Positions 24,394 to 34,229 are shown, counted from the stretch's first letter. The stretch: DNA of 64,000 bases from Ciceribacter sp. L1K22 (GCF_017599385.1 NZ_JAGFPK010000001.1:1242177-1306176), one strand, 5' to 3'. Numbers and translations: made by a program. The notes: generated by a model not told the origin, from the letters alone.

Positions 24394-24801
24394 TTATGTC
24401 GCCTCGAAGACCATGGCATGGCCGTTGATGCAGTAGCGCAGGCCGGTCGGCTTGGGGCCATCCGGGAATACGTGGCCAAGATGGCCACCGCAATTGGCGC
24501 AGCGGATTTCCGTGCGTATCATGCCGTGCGAGGTGTCCTTCAACTCGACGACGGCATCGGGCTTCACCGGCTCGAAATAGCTCGGCCAGCCACAGCCGGA
24601 ATCGAACTTCGTGTCGGAATAGAAGAGCGGCTCGTCGCAGGCTGCGCAGCGATAGAGCCCTTTCTCGTGACTGTTCCAGAACGGCCCGGTGAAGGCGCGT
24701 TCGGTGCCCGCCTGCCGCAGGATGTAATACTGCTCCGGCGTCAGCTGCTCGCGCCACTCGGCGTCGGACTTCTCGATCTTCGGCTTCAGTTGTTCGGTCA
24801 T
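24394..24801 (-). CDS. msrB: Peptide-methionine (R)-S-oxide reductase MsrB
   Basis: Repair enzyme of 135 residues that reduces methionine-R-sulfoxide in proteins. Structural zinc ligands are Cys52, Cys55, Cys101 and Cys104. The catalytic cysteine is Cys124 in RYCIN, and the resolving cysteine is Cys70 in SGCGWPSY. The motif after the catalytic residue reads GHAM where many MsrB proteins have SAAL or similar, a mild variant. AAGGAG sets the ATG at 24801. It is divergent from nothing nearby on the left and is probably monocistronic. Confidence 0.97.
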   Translation of the reverse strand: MTEQLKPKIEKSDAEWREQLTPEQYYILRQAGTERAFTGPFWNSHEKGLYRCAACDEPLFYSDTKFDSGCGWPSYFEPVKPDAVVELKDTSHGMIRTEIRCANCGGHLGHVFPDGPKPTGLRYCINGHAMVFEAT

Positions 24802-24861
24802 GGCGTTTCTCCTTTGGCACATAGATAGGATCAGGCGGCCCTCCGGACAATCACCGCCCGA

Positions 24862-25302
24862 TCAAGAGCGCGTGGTCATCGTGTCTTTCGCGCGGGCCGC
24901 ATTCCAGTCGGCAATGATACGGGTGGCAAAGCCGGAAGGGTCGGCCTGCATCGCTGCCACCAGTTCGGCCGGCGCATCCGTCGCGGTATGTTTTGCCGAC
25001 CAGAGAACCAGCGACACCAGCACCGGCGCGAGGTCCACGCCCTTTTCCGTGAGCCGATAGATCGTCCGCCGCCGGTCGTCTGGATCGTGCCGCCTTTCGA
25101 TCAGGCCGTACGTCTCCAGGCGCGACAGCCGCGTTGCGAGAATGTTGGTGGCGATACCTTCGCCGGCCGCCAGAAACCCGTTGTAGCTCTCGATGCCCTT
25201 GAACATCAGGTCGCGGATGATGAGCAGAGACCACGCGTCGCCGAAAAGCTCCAGCGCGAGGCTGATCGGGCAGAGCGAGCGGGGTGATTCTTTCACGGTC
25301 AT
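24862..25302 (-). CDS. HxlR family transcriptional regulator
   Basis: Winged helix regulator of 146 residues. It starts with CPISLALELFGDAWSLLIIRDLMFKGIESYNGFLAAGEGIATNILATRLSRLETYGLI, the standard HxlR core with an N-terminal cysteine (Cys11) that in relatives senses electrophiles such as aldehydes or quinones. RHDPDDRRRTIYRLTEKG is the wing. An inverted repeat about 25 bp upstream of its start fits HxlR sites. It is divergent from a small membrane protein gene, its probable target along with itself. Confidence 0.92.
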   Translation of the reverse strand: MTVKESPRSLCPISLALELFGDAWSLLIIRDLMFKGIESYNGFLAAGEGIATNILATRLSRLETYGLIERRHDPDDRRRTIYRLTEKGVDLAPVLVSLVLWSAKHTATDAPAELVAAMQADPSGFATRIIADWNAARAKDTMTTRS

Positions 25303-25325
25303 GATGGTCCGCTCATAGGCAAAAC

Positions 25326-25342
25326 ACTTGCAAAATGCAAGT
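25326..25342. promoter_or_regulatory. HxlR operator candidate
   Basis: Inverted repeat ACTTGCA-AAA-TGCAAGT, 7-3-7, in the 84-bp gap between the divergent HxlR gene and the DUF-type membrane gene. ACTTGCA half-sites are common before HxlR genes in alphaproteobacteria. Confidence 0.75.
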
Positions 25343-25386
25343 TAACATGCAGTATAGCCCCATTCGTATCCGGATGGGGGCTTCGC

Positions 25387-25794
25387 ATGGACAAGGCATT
25401 CTGGCTGGGCGTCGCGGCTTATCTCGTGCCGACGTTTCCACTCGGGTATTTCTGGCATCTCAAGACCTTTGCCGACCGCTACGAGGCGCTCGGCATGTAC
25501 CGTGACGATGTGATCATCCCGCTCGGCTTCCTGTCGATGCTTTTGCAGGCGCTGGTGTTCTCCTGGGCCTATCCACGGCTGTTTTCCACCGCGGCTGACG
25601 ATGTCTGGAAAAGCGCCTTCCAGTGTTTCGTCGTCTTCGGCGTGCTCGCCGTCTCGTTCGTCGTCCTGCCGGTGGCGGCGAAGTACCGGACGAACTCCGT
25701 GGCCGGTTTCATGATCTTGGAAACCGTTTTCACCGCGATCCAGTTCGCCGTGGTCTCGCCGTTGATGGCCCTTGCGCACCACCAGCCGGGCTGA
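25387..25794 (+). CDS. Small integral membrane protein
   Basis: Protein of 135 residues with four predicted transmembrane helices (FWLGVAAYLVPTFPLGYFWHL, IIPLGFLSMLLQALVFSWAYP, CFVVFGVLAVSFVVLPVAA and the C-terminal FTAIQFAVVSPLMALAHH). The pattern resembles DUF1761/DUF2177-like proteins, but I am not certain. Its start is near an HxlR operator candidate, suggesting induction by an electrophile. The function is unknown. Confidence 0.75.
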   Translation: MDKAFWLGVAAYLVPTFPLGYFWHLKTFADRYEALGMYRDDVIIPLGFLSMLLQALVFSWAYPRLFSTAADDVWKSAFQCFVVFGVLAVSFVVLPVAAKYRTNSVAGFMILETVFTAIQFAVVSPLMALAHHQPG

Positions 25795-25941
25795 TTTTCC
25801 CGTTCACGACCTGTTGTCCTGACTGCGACGAATTGTGGTATGTCAAAAACATGTCAGGCTCTTGAGAGCGCGCTTTCTTTGCCATAACAACAGGGCCACC
25901 CTTTTTGGGGAGGCCGCGCTGGTGCGGTGACGAGGAAAGCA
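25795..25941 (+). promoter_or_regulatory. Leader region of the mrp operon
   Basis: The 147 bp upstream of mrpA hold two TGTCA direct repeats 11 bp apart (25841 and 25852), a short CTCTTGAGAG palindrome and a hairpin at 25894-25915 (GGCC-x-CCC, loop TTTTT, GGG-xx-GGCC) near the start. I could not assign a known riboswitch. Confidence 0.4.
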
Positions 25942-28341
25942 ATGTTCGACGTTCTCGCCGATATGACATTCCTGGCCATGATCCTGCCGTTTCTCGGCGC
26001 GCTGATCGCTCCGGCCCTGACCCGAAGCATGGGGCACACTGCCGCCTGGCTGCTGGCACTTGCGCCGGCGCTCGCCTTCCTGCATTTCGCCGGGTTCCTG
26101 CCGGAGATCGGCAATGGCGAGGTGGTGACCGGCGGATTTGCCTGGGTTCCCAGCATCAACCTGTCCTTTTCCTGGTTCCTCGACGGCCTCTCGCTCACCT
26201 TCGCCCTGCTGATCACAGGCATCGGCACGCTCATCGTGCTCTACTCGGGCGGCTATATGAAGGGTCACCCGCAGCAGGGCCGCTTCATCGCCTTTATCCT
26301 GCTGTTCATGGGCGCTATGCTCGGCGTCGTTGTTTCCGACAGTTTCCTGATGCTCTTCGTCTTCTGGGAACTGACCTCGATCACCTCGTTCCTGCTGATC
26401 GGCTTCGACCATGAGCGGGAGGCCTCCCGTCGTGCTGCGCTGCAGGCGCTTGTCGTCACCGGCGGCGGCGGGCTCGCCCTTCTGGCGGGCATGATTTTCA
26501 TCTGGAACATGTCGGGCGTCACCCAATTGTCGCTGCTCGTCCACAGCGGCGATATCCTGCGGGAAAGCCCGTTCTACCTGGCGGCGCTGCTTCTGGTGCT
26601 CGGCGGGGCCTTCACCAAGTCGGCGCAGTTCCCGTTTCATTTCTGGCTGCCGAACGCCATGGAGGCGCCGACCCCGGTGTCCGCCTACCTGCATTCCGCC
26701 ACCATGGTGAAGGCCGGCGTCTATCTGCTGATGCGCCTCAATCCGGTGCTCGGCGAAACGCCCGCCTGGGAAATCCTGTTGCCGCTCTTTGGCGGTATCA
26801 CGCTGATCGTCGGCGCGACGATGGCGATCCGCCAGACCGATCTGAAGCTGATGCTCGCCTACACCACCGTCGCCTCGCTCGGCCTGCTCGTGATGCTCAC
26901 CGGTTTCGGCACCGAATATGCCGTCATCGGCGCGGTGCTCTATCTGGTGGCGCATTCGCTCTTCAAGGGCGCGCTCTTCATGGTCGCCGGTCTCATCGAC
27001 CACGAGGCCGGCACGCGCGACGTTACCAAGCTCGGCGGCCTGCGCTCCGCCATGCCGATCACCTTTGTCGCCGCTCTCTTCGCGGCGATCTCGATGGCCG
27101 GCCTGCCGCCCTTCTTCGGCTTTTTCGCCAAGGAGGAGATCTACCTTGCGCTCGCCGGAGCCGACCCGCGCTCGATCCTCTTCACCATTGTTGCCATCGT
27201 CGGCAATGCGCTGATGTTCGTCGTCGGCTTCGCGGTGGCGCTGAAGCCGTTCCTCGGTCCTCATGTCGATACGCCGAAACATGCGCACGAAGGGCCGGCG
27301 CTCTTGTGGCTGGGACCGCTCGTTCTGGCGATGGTCGGCCTGCTCGCCGCAATCTTTTCGGGCACGGCGCATTACTACATATCGTCCCCCATGGCGTCCG
27401 CCGTCGGCGGAGTCGCCAAGCAGGTGACGATCAGTCTCGTGCCGCATATCGGCGTGCCGCTGCTGCTGTCGGTCGTCACTGTCGTCCTGGGTGTCGTCCT
27501 CTTCCTGCAACTCGATCGCGCCCGTGCCGTCATGGGTCGGATCCTGGCGACCCTCGGCCCCGGTCCCGATCGTGGCTTCGATCACTTCGTCACTGGGCTC
27601 GTCCGGATTGCCTTCGGCATCACCCGCGTCGTTCAGCACGGCCGGCTCGATTCCTACGTCACCTTCACCTTCGCCATGGTGGCGCTCGTGCTGCTGATGC
27701 CCCTGGCCATCTACGGCGAGCTCCCGGCCATGCCCTCATGGCCTGAGGACGCGCAGTTCCACGAGCTGATCTTCCTTGCGATCGCCGTGATCGGCCTCTT
27801 CGCCGTGCTGCGCGCAAAGGACCGGTTGACCGCCATCGTCTCGCTCGGCATCCAGGGTTTCGCCGTCGCGGTGCTCTTCCTGCTGTTCGGCGCGGCTGAC
27901 CTTGCCTTCACCCAGTTCATGGTCGAGACGCTGTCGGTGGTCATCCTGGCGCTGGTGATGACCAGGTTGCGGCTTGCCGCCGCCGATCACCGCCCCTTCG
28001 GCCAGTTCCTGCGCGACGCCATCATCGCGATCGCCTGCGGCCTGGGCTTCACGCTGATGCTGCTGAAAGCCACCGAGGCGCCGTTCGACTCGACGCTGAC
28101 CGAGTTCTTCAACACCTATTCCAAGATCATCGCCCACGGTGCCAACGTCGTGAACGTGATCATCGTCGACTTCCGCGGCGTCGACACGCTGGGCGAGATC
28201 GCGGTCGTCATGATCACGGGACTTGCCATCCTGGCGCTCATTCGTGTTCGTTCGCCGCAGGCGGTGAGCGAGCCGCCGGCCGAACCGGTCGTCAAGGCGG
28301 ATGTCGCCAAGAGCCGTGCGCGCAAGAGGGCCAAGGCATGA
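25942..28341 (+). CDS. mrpA: Mrp cation/proton antiporter subunit A
   Basis: Largest subunit, 799 residues, of the Mrp/Pha Na+(K+)/H+ antiporter in the inner membrane. The N-terminal two thirds is a NuoL-like proton channel domain (for example [23 protein letters not shown] and [36 protein letters not shown]). The last third carries the MbhD/DUF4040-like and MrpB-like helices ([40 protein letters not shown]). The length fits MrpA with B separate. GAGGAAA precedes the ATG at 25942. The next gene overlaps it (ATGA). The operon order A-B-C-D-E-F-G is group 1. In Sinorhizobium the pha operon supports K+ efflux at alkaline pH. Confidence 0.97.
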   Translation: MFDVLADMTFLAMILPFLGALIAPALTRSMGHTAAWLLALAPALAFLHFAGFLPEIGNGEVVTGGFAWVPSINLSFSWFLDGLSLTFALLITGIGTLIVLYSGGYMKGHPQQGRFIAFILLFMGAMLGVVVSDSFLMLFVFWELTSITSFLLIGFDHEREASRRAALQALVVTGGGGLALLAGMIFIWNMSGVTQLSLLVHSGDILRESPFYLAALLLVLGGAFTKSAQFPFHFWLPNAMEAPTPVSAYLHSATMVKAGVYLLMRLNPVLGETPAWEILLPLFGGITLIVGATMAIRQTDLKLMLAYTTVASLGLLVMLTGFGTEYAVIGAVLYLVAHSLFKGALFMVAGLIDHEAGTRDVTKLGGLRSAMPITFVAALFAAISMAGLPPFFGFFAKEEIYLALAGADPRSILFTIVAIVGNALMFVVGFAVALKPFLGPHVDTPKHAHEGPALLWLGPLVLAMVGLLAAIFSGTAHYYISSPMASAVGGVAKQVTISLVPHIGVPLLLSVVTVVLGVVLFLQLDRARAVMGRILATLGPGPDRGFDHFVTGLVRIAFGITRVVQHGRLDSYVTFTFAMVALVLLMPLAIYGELPAMPSWPEDAQFHELIFLAIAVIGLFAVLRAKDRLTAIVSLGIQGFAVAVLFLLFGAADLAFTQFMVETLSVVILALVMTRLRLAAADHRPFGQFLRDAIIAIACGLGFTLMLLKATEAPFDSTLTEFFNTYSKIIAHGANVVNVIIVDFRGVDTLGEIAVVMITGLAILALIRVRSPQAVSEPPAEPVVKADVAKSRARKRAKA

Positions 28342-28757
28342 ACACACTGATCTTCCGCACCGTCGCGCCGTTCCTCACCCCGCTGATGGTGCTCTTTTCG
28401 ATCTTCGTCCTGCTGCGCGGCCATAACGAGCCCGGCGGCGGCTTCATCGGCGGGCTGATCGCCGCCTCCGCCTTCGCGATCTACGGTATTGCCTTCGGTG
28501 TCCAGTCGGTCCGCCGCGCGATCATCTTTCACCCCATGTCGATTGCCGGCTGCGGGCTGTTCATCGCCTGCCTGTCCGGCCTGTTGTCGGCCTTCTTCGG
28601 CGTGCCGTTCATGACAGGGCTCTGGATCTACCCGACATTCGCCGGCATCGAAGTGCCGCTCGCCACGGTCATCTCGTTCGATATCGGCGTCTATCTTGTC
28701 GTGGTCGGTTCGATTACCTCGATCGCGCTGGCCCTTGAAGAAAAGGATCACGACTGA
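28338..28757 (+). CDS. mrpB: Mrp antiporter subunit B
   Basis: Membrane protein of 139 residues with four hydrophobic helices. The MnhB signature [43 protein letters not shown] is at the N-terminus. It starts within the mrpA stop (ATGA) and ends within the mrpC start (TGATG), so translation is coupled. It is part of the antiporter complex. Confidence 0.96.
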   Translation: MNTLIFRTVAPFLTPLMVLFSIFVLLRGHNEPGGGFIGGLIAASAFAIYGIAFGVQSVRRAIIFHPMSIAGCGLFIACLSGLLSAFFGVPFMTGLWIYPTFAGIEVPLATVISFDIGVYLVVVGSITSIALALEEKDHD

Positions 28758-29134
28758 TGGAAGCCCTGTTCGCCGTCGTCGTCGGCATCTTTCTCGCCTC
28801 CGCCTTCTACCTGATGATGTCCAAGCGGATCGTCCGCGTGTTGCTGGGAGTCGCCATTCTCGGCAATGGCGTCAACCTGCTGCTCTTCACCTCCGGACGC
28901 CTGACTCGCGAGGTGCCGCCGATCATTGGCGCCGATGCAGACACGCTTGCAGCTGGCGCGGCCAACCCACTGCCGCAGGCGCTGATCCTCACAGCGATCG
29001 TGATTTCCTTTTCCTTCTTCTGCTTCCTGCTGGTGCTCGGTTACCGCGCCTACCAGGAACTGAAGAGCGACGACACCGATGAAATGCGCGTGGCCGAGCC
29101 GGAAGGCCAGCCGCTGCCGCCGCTGGGGTATTGA
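28757..29134 (+). CDS. mrpC: Mrp antiporter subunit C
   Basis: NuoK-like subunit of 125 residues with three transmembrane helices. ALFAVVVGIFLASAFYLMMSKRIVRVLLGVAILGNGVNLLLF is the first part, and ALILTAIVISFSFFCFLLVLGYRAY the last helix, with the family's PQALILTAIVI motif. The start overlaps the stop of mrpB. Confidence 0.96.
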   Translation: MEALFAVVVGIFLASAFYLMMSKRIVRVLLGVAILGNGVNLLLFTSGRLTREVPPIIGADADTLAAGAANPLPQALILTAIVISFSFFCFLLVLGYRAYQELKSDDTDEMRVAEPEGQPLPPLGY

Positions 29135-29135
29135 G

Positions 29136-29216
29136 ATGACGCGTAGCATGAGTTTCACCGGCGGCACTCACGTCGTCACGAAGGGCCCGATCGGCTCCGG
29201 TGGAGGTAAAGCCTGA
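29136..29216 (+). CDS. Possible 26-codon ORF between mrpC and mrpD
   Basis: An ATG one base after the mrpC stop opens a frame of 26 codons that ends in TGATG, overlapping the mrpD start. The product is Gly- and Ser-rich (FTGGTHVVTKGPIGSGGGKA) and matches nothing I know. It may couple translation from C to D, or be chance. GGAGG before mrpD lies inside it. Confidence 0.3.
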   Translation: MTRSMSFTGGTHVVTKGPIGSGGGKA

Positions 29217-30775
29217 TGGCCGCGCCGTCCTCCGTCGATCTCTCGCTCGCCCTGGTCATGGAGCCAACCGCCGCCACGCAGTGGCTGGCGATCCTGCCGG
29301 TTGCACTCTGCCTGACCGCTGGCGCCGGCTTGATGATGGTGCGCCACGCGATCCATCGTCATCCCCCGGTCGCGATCGCAACACTCGTCCTGCTCGTGAT
29401 CATCGACCTGCTGCTTGTGGTCCAGGTGGCCCAGCACGGGCCTGTGACCATGATGATGGGCCGCTGGCTGCCGCCCTTCGGCATAGCGTTCACCGTCGAT
29501 CTGACAGGAGCGCTGTTCGCACTGTCAGCCGCCATCGTGGCGCTGGCAGGCGGCATCTATGCGACGGTCGACATCAACGGGTCGGGCCGCCGCTACGGCT
29601 TCTATCCGTTCCTGCTGGTGCTGATGGCCGGCGTCTCCGGCGCCTTCCTGACCGGCGACGTCTTCAACCTTTATGTCTGGTTCGAGGTTCTGCTGATTTC
29701 TTCCTTCGGCCTGCTCATCCTCGGGTCGGAGCGCGAGCAGATCGACGGCGCGGTGAAATACGCGATCCTCAACCTGATCGCCACGACGCTGTTCCTCATC
29801 ACCGTCGGCTACCTCTACGCGATCTTCGGCACGCTCAACATGGCCGACATCGCCCGCAAGGCCGAGGGCCTTCGCGGCACCGCGCCGATGATGACGCTCG
29901 CAGCGCTGTTTGTACTGGCCTTCGGCATGAAGGCGGCCGCATTCCCGGTAAATTTCTGGCTGCCGGCCTCCTATCACACGCCGAGGCTCGTGGTGTCGGC
30001 ACTGTTCGCGGGGCTGCTCACCAAGGTCGGCGTCTACGCGCTGCTGCGGATCATGGTGACGCTCTTCCCCGTCGAGCGCGAGGAACTGAGCTTCGTGATC
30101 GCCGTCCTGGCTGCCTTCACCATGGTGCTCGGCGCCCTCGGTGCGCTCGCCCAGAGCGATCTTCGTCGCATGCTCGGGTTCGTGGTGATCTCCGGCATCG
30201 GCTATCTGCTGGCGGGTGTCGCCATTGGCGCCGTCGGCAGCCTGTCGGCTGCGCTGTTCTATGCGCTCCATTCGATCGTTCTGATGACGGCGCTCTATTT
30301 CATCGCCGGCGAGGCGCGCCAGCTTGGCGGCAGCTATTCGCTCGTCGCCCTGGGTGGGCTCTGGCGCACGGCGCCGGCGTTTGCGGCGGTCTCGCTCGCG
30401 CTGTTCTTCGCCGCCTCAGGTCTGCCGCCGTTCTCCGGCTTCTGGCCAAAGGCGCTGCTGGTCAAGGCCTCCATCGACATCGGCGCCTGGTGGCTGGCCG
30501 CCTCCATCCTGGTTGCCGGCTTCGTCACGACGATCGCGTTTGGTCGTGTCTTCCTGCTGGCCTACTGGCGCCCGGCCGGTGAGACGGCAACGACGCCCGA
30601 AAGCGCCGGTATCGCCTGGGTCCGGCTGGGTCCGCTTCTGGTGCTCTCGCTGCTCGTCGTCTGGTTCGGCCTGTTCCCGGAAAGACTTCTGGTCCTGACC
30701 CAGACGGCTGCCGAGGGCCTTATCGATCCGACCGCCTACCTGAACTCGGTCTTCCCTGCCGGAGGAACGCCATGA
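29216..30775 (+). CDS. mrpD: Mrp antiporter subunit D
   Basis: NuoM/NuoN-like proton-channel subunit of 519 residues with about 14 transmembrane helices. Core segments are [47 protein letters not shown] and [40 protein letters not shown]. The Glu in WFEVLL and the Lys in LLTKVGVY are the ones expected for ion translocation. GGTGGAGG precedes the ATG. It overlaps mrpE by 4 bp. Confidence 0.97.
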   Translation: MAAPSSVDLSLALVMEPTAATQWLAILPVALCLTAGAGLMMVRHAIHRHPPVAIATLVLLVIIDLLLVVQVAQHGPVTMMMGRWLPPFGIAFTVDLTGALFALSAAIVALAGGIYATVDINGSGRRYGFYPFLLVLMAGVSGAFLTGDVFNLYVWFEVLLISSFGLLILGSEREQIDGAVKYAILNLIATTLFLITVGYLYAIFGTLNMADIARKAEGLRGTAPMMTLAALFVLAFGMKAAAFPVNFWLPASYHTPRLVVSALFAGLLTKVGVYALLRIMVTLFPVEREELSFVIAVLAAFTMVLGALGALAQSDLRRMLGFVVISGIGYLLAGVAIGAVGSLSAALFYALHSIVLMTALYFIAGEARQLGGSYSLVALGGLWRTAPAFAAVSLALFFAASGLPPFSGFWPKALLVKASIDIGAWWLAASILVAGFVTTIAFGRVFLLAYWRPAGETATTPESAGIAWVRLGPLLVLSLLVVWFGLFPERLLVLTQTAAEGLIDPTAYLNSVFPAGGTP

Positions 30776-31245
30776 ACCTCTATGCCATCGCTGTCGTCAT
30801 GGCCGTGATCTGGGTCGCCGTCACCGGCAGCCTGACGATCCACAATCTGCTGTTCGGCTTTCTGTTGTCCACCCTCGCGCTCGGTCTGATCCGCGAACAG
30901 GTGGATGGAGCCGGTTATGTCACACGCACGATCCGCTTCATCTCGCTTGTCTGGCTCTTCCTGGTCGAACTCGCCAAGTCCGCCTGGAAAGTCGCGGCCA
31001 TGGTGATCTCGCCGAACATGAACCTGCAGCCGGGTATCTTCGCCTATCCGCTCACCGTGCAGCGGGATTTCGAGATCACGCTGCTCGCCAATCTCATCAC
31101 GCTGACGCCCGGCACCCTGTCGGTCGACGTGTCCGAGGATCGCAAGATCCTCTACGTCCATGCCGTGGATTGCTCCGATGTCGAGGGCACCATCCGCGAT
31201 ATTCGCGAGGGTTTCGAGCGCAAGATCATGGAGACCTTCGAATGA
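30772..31245 (+). CDS. mrpE: Mrp antiporter subunit E
   Basis: Subunit of 157 residues. Two or three helices at the N-terminus ([36 protein letters not shown]) and the soluble C-terminal part [44 protein letters not shown] match MnhE. It is coupled to mrpD and mrpF by ATGA overlaps. Confidence 0.96.
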   Translation: MNLYAIAVVMAVIWVAVTGSLTIHNLLFGFLLSTLALGLIREQVDGAGYVTRTIRFISLVWLFLVELAKSAWKVAAMVISPNMNLQPGIFAYPLTVQRDFEITLLANLITLTPGTLSVDVSEDRKILYVHAVDCSDVEGTIRDIREGFERKIMETFE

Positions 31246-31598
31246 TGGCCCCCGAAGCGCTCATCCAGACCGCCTGCTATGTCGCCCTTGCGCTGCTCGG
31301 CGCGGCCTTCTTCCTGACCGTGTACCGCGTGATCAAGGGACCGACGCTCCCCGATCGCGTCGTCGGGCTGGACATGCTCGTCGGCATCGCGCTCGGCTTC
31401 ATTGCCGTGATCGCCATCCGCACAGGCTATACGCTCTATATCGACATCGCGATCTCCCTCGGCCTCGTCGGTTTTCTGGCGACGGTCGCCTTCGCAAGGT
31501 TCATCATCACCCGCGGCACCCGCGAGGCTGCGGAGGGTCAGTCCGATACCCCGCGCAAGCCGCCGGCAGGTGCAAAGGCAGGAAGGAAATCCCGATGA
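31242..31598 (+). CDS. mrpF: Mrp antiporter subunit F
   Basis: Small membrane subunit of 118 residues with three helices. [61 protein letters not shown] is the MnhF signature, with the Asp residues (PDRVVGLD) expected in the complex. The basic C-terminal tail is variable. It starts in the mrpE stop. Confidence 0.96.
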   Translation: MMAPEALIQTACYVALALLGAAFFLTVYRVIKGPTLPDRVVGLDMLVGIALGFIAVIAIRTGYTLYIDIAISLGLVGFLATVAFARFIITRGTREAAEGQSDTPRKPPAGAKAGRKSR

Positions 31599-31957
31599 CG
31601 GCCTATCTCGTTGCGATCCTCACCTGTTTGCTGATCCTTGGCGGCGCGGCCTTCGCGCTGATCGCGGCGATCGGCATCAACCGCCTTCCGGATCTCTACA
31701 CGCGCATGCATGCCGCTTCGAAGGCCGGCACGGTCGGATCCGGCCTGCTTCTGGTCGCGGTGGGCATCCATTCCGGCGATCTTTCGACCTTCAGCCGCGC
31801 CATCGCGGGTGTCCTGTTTTTCATCCTGACGGCGCCCATCGGCGCGCATCTTCTCGCCAAGGCGGCGCATCAGGTCGGTTATCCGCTCGATCCTCTGTCG
31901 GTTCGCGATGATCTCAAGAAGCCGGAAAATAAAAAGGCGGCAGCGGAGCCTCGTTAG
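31595..31957 (+). CDS. mrpG: Mrp antiporter subunit G
   Basis: Last subunit, 120 residues, three helices. [41 protein letters not shown] is the MnhG signature. It starts in the stop of mrpF. The operon ends here; no strong terminator is seen directly after it. Confidence 0.96.
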   Translation: MTAYLVAILTCLLILGGAAFALIAAIGINRLPDLYTRMHAASKAGTVGSGLLLVAVGIHSGDLSTFSRAIAGVLFFILTAPIGAHLLAKAAHQVGYPLDPLSVRDDLKKPENKKAAAEPR

Positions 31958-32394
31958 GCGCGGTCATCTCCAACTAAAGTAGCTGTCTGCTCATTTTTCA
32001 GCGTCCGTTTGTATTGAATATTTCGCAATTGCAATATTTATCCTCCCTTTTTTTGGGAGGTTGGTACGCTGGACTTTTTCTCCAACGGTGATATTCCAAA
32101 TAGATAAGCTCTGATCGCGGGACATATGGTTGCCTGATGCGACGGATGATTTGCTTTCCACAGTAAAAAACGAGTCTTCGACTCTGTGGACAGCAATTTA
32201 ACGTTGTTGCGGGCAAATGTTACTGGATCGGGCAGTTGCGCTCTCGCGTTGCACCTTGGGATTTAGGGGTAAATTCCATATCGGGTGCAACGAGGTTTCG
32301 GCCATGGGAGGGGACTGTCGGCTTTGTTGAACGAAACGTGTGTCGGCAATTCGGTCGATGCGCGGGGCAAGTACGATTGAACAGGAGAACTGTA
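31958..32394. other. Long intergenic region upstream of mucR
   Basis: A 437-bp region without a gene, notably AT-rich around 31985-32150. It holds a CCTCCC-T7-GGGAGG hairpin at 32042-32060 and two AATATT motifs around GCAATTGC (32017-32038), the kind of AT-rich, T-A step-containing sequence bound by MucR/Ros proteins. Autoregulation of mucR is known in related rhizobia, so this is the likely control region. Confidence 0.5.
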
Positions 32395-32823
32395 ATGAAC
32401 GAAACTGCACAAGCGTCCGACCGCAATCTGCTGGTCGAGCTGACTGCGGATATCGTTGCCGCCTATGTCGGCAACCACGTCGTACCGGTCGGAGACCTTT
32501 CCGGTCTGATCGCCGACGTCCACACCGCGCTGAGCAATACCAATGCGCCGGCTCCGGTCGCAACGGTACAGGAAAAGCCGAAGCCGCCGGTTCCGATTCG
32601 CAAGTCGATCGAGGACGATTACCTGATCTGCCTCGAGGATGGCCAGAAGTTCAAGTCGCTGAAGCGCCACCTGATGACCCACTACAACATGACTCCGGAA
32701 GAATACCGCGAGAAGTGGGGTCTTCCTGCGGACTATCCGATGGTGGCCCCGGCCTACGCCGAAGCGCGTTCGCGCCTCGCCAAGGAAATGGGTCTCGGTC
32801 AGCGCCGCAAGCGCGGCAAGTAA
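32395..32823 (+). CDS. mucR: MucR/Ros family transcriptional regulator
   Basis: Zinc-finger regulator of 142 residues controlling exopolysaccharide, motility and virulence or symbiosis genes in rhizobia; acts as an H-NS-like silencer. The single finger is [22 protein letters not shown] with ligands Cys79, Asp82, His92 and His96; the Cys-x2-Asp pair is the natural variant seen in several MucR proteins. The N-terminal part ([19 protein letters not shown]) mediates oligomerisation. GGAGA precedes the ATG. A strong terminator follows. Confidence 0.97.
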   Translation: MNETAQASDRNLLVELTADIVAAYVGNHVVPVGDLSGLIADVHTALSNTNAPAPVATVQEKPKPPVPIRKSIEDDYLICLEDGQKFKSLKRHLMTHYNMTPEEYREKWGLPADYPMVAPAYAEARSRLAKEMGLGQRRKRGK

Positions 32824-32845
32824 GCGGTTTCACATCGCCAGCAGC

Positions 32846-32875
32846 AAAAGCCGGGTCGTCGATCCGGCTTTTTTG
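32846..32875 (+). terminator. Rho-independent terminator of mucR
   Basis: AAAAGCCGG pairs with CCGGCTTTT around a nine-base loop, followed by a run of T. It starts 23 bp after the mucR stop. Confidence 0.9.
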
Positions 32876-33024
32876 TATCCAAAATAAAGGAAAATATTCA
32901 TATAAATTCAAGGGTGGTATTGCCCGGAACGCTTGAAAAACAGAGGTATAGGTAATTTTACGCCTGAATGCCTCCTATTGCTTCCGATGGAATTATGAAT
33001 TAATTCCTATTTTGGGAGTGCGAC

Positions 33025-33414
33025 ATGCATCAGGTGATCCTTTCAACTCAAAGCCAGATTCCCTTCCGACGCGCCGATCCCCGTCGACGCGACGCGGCGA
33101 CGACGAACGTCATCTGCGTGACGGTGGCGCTCGCCACGGAAGAGGCTCTGACGAGGCCAGTCTTTGAAAAACTGCGCCGCTTCGGGGTGCCCTGTCTGGA
33201 ATGCCTGCGACGCCAGGTTGCAATGTATCTGTGCCATGTGGTCTTCCGTCTGACCCACGACGATGTCGGCCACGCCTTCGAGCGGGATCGATCGACCGTC
33301 GGTCACGCCTGCCGCCGCACCGAGGACCGGCGCGACCATCGGCTCTTCGACGACATCCTGACGGCGATCGAAGAGGATGTTGTGGAGCGTTTACAGGAAA
33401 GGGGTATCCAATGA
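33025..33414 (+). CDS. DnaA C-terminal-domain-like helix-turn-helix protein
   Basis: Protein of 129 residues. Residues 60-110 (RRQVAMYLCHVVFRLTHDDVGHAFERDRSTVGHACRRTEDRR) follow the DnaA C-terminal DNA-binding domain, including the recognition segment RDRSTVGHACR, which parallels the DnaA motif for DnaA boxes. There is no ATPase domain. GGGAG precedes the ATG. It overlaps the DUF6456 gene (ATGA). Such MucR, DnaA_C and DUF6456 neighbours are recurrent in rhizobia, but the role is unknown. Confidence 0.85.
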   Translation: MHQVILSTQSQIPFRRADPRRRDAATTNVICVTVALATEEALTRPVFEKLRRFGVPCLECLRRQVAMYLCHVVFRLTHDDVGHAFERDRSTVGHACRRTEDRRDHRLFDDILTAIEEDVVERLQERGIQ

Positions 33415-34229
33415 CCGGCAGCAAGAAGCCGCAGCGGAGAAAAACCGCATCGGTCGCCAGCGACAGGGCGCTCGCCCGGCTTATCCGTTTCGCCCTTGCC
33501 TCCGGGCCGCTTCAGCCGACGGCCGATGGTGCGCTGCGCGGCCTCGATGGCACGCGTCGGGAGGTGATGCCCGTTGTTGTGGCGGAAGCCCTGCGGCGGG
33601 GACTCGTGCAGGAAGTGGAGGGCAGGCTGAAGGCGGCACCGACGGCACGCGCTTTCCTCCATCGCCATGCCGCCGAACTGGAGGACGAAGCCTTCCAGGC
33701 GCAGCACCGCGATCTGTCGACGAGGGAGGTCCGCATCGGTGGACGACGCGAGACGGTGCGTGTGAACCTTGCCGAATCGCCGCTCGGGCCACTCACCCGT
33801 CTCAAGGATCGCGACGGCGCGGCCTATTTTTCCGATGATGCGCTGGCAGCCGGCGAGCGGCTGGCGCGGGAGTTCGAGCGTGCCGGCCTGCAGCCGCGCA
33901 TAACCTCCACCTGGGAACCGCGCCTGTCGCAGGCACCGCGCCGCCGCGCGGCACCCGAGCCGACGATCTCCGACAGCGCCGCCGCCGCGCGAAAGCGCCT
34001 GGGTGACGCGCTCGATATAATCGGCCCCGATCTCGCCGGCGTGGCACTCGATGTCTGCTGTTTCGGCAAAGGTCTCGAACTGGTGGAACGGGAGCGTCAA
34101 TGGCCGGCGCGGTCGGCGAAGCTCATGTTGAGGACCGCGCTCTGCGCGCTCTCCCGCCACTACGCGCCGCCACAGCCTGGCCCCCGCACGCGCCACTGGG
34201 GCGCCGACGGTTACAGGCCGGAGCTTTAG
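33411..34229 (+). CDS. DUF6456 domain-containing protein
   Basis: Protein of 272 residues. The C-terminal part (RKRLGDALDIIGPDLAGVALDVCCFGKGLELVERERQWPARSAKLMLRTALCALSRHYAPP) matches DUF6456, which resembles phage-type regulatory domains with a helical bundle. The first 130 residues carry a winged-helix-like segment (EVMPVVVAEALRRGLVQEVEGRLKAAPTARAFLHR). It starts in the stop of the DnaA_C-like gene, so the two are co-translated. Its end overlaps the convergent sufE by 4 bp. A DNA-binding role is inferred. Confidence 0.85.
   Translation: MTGSKKPQRRKTASVASDRALARLIRFALASGPLQPTADGALRGLDGTRREVMPVVVAEALRRGLVQEVEGRLKAAPTARAFLHRHAAELEDEAFQAQHRDLSTREVRIGGRRETVRVNLAESPLGPLTRLKDRDGAAYFSDDALAAGERLAREFERAGLQPRITSTWEPRLSQAPRRRAAPEPTISDSAAAARKRLGDALDIIGPDLAGVALDVCCFGKGLELVERERQWPARSAKLMLRTALCALSRHYAPPQPGPRTRHWGADGYRPEL

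Noticed and set aside
25843..27639. Open frame of about 600 codons antisense to mrpA
   Set aside because: Low-complexity Arg/Glu/His-rich product typical of antisense frames in GC-rich genes; mrpA is clear on the other strand.
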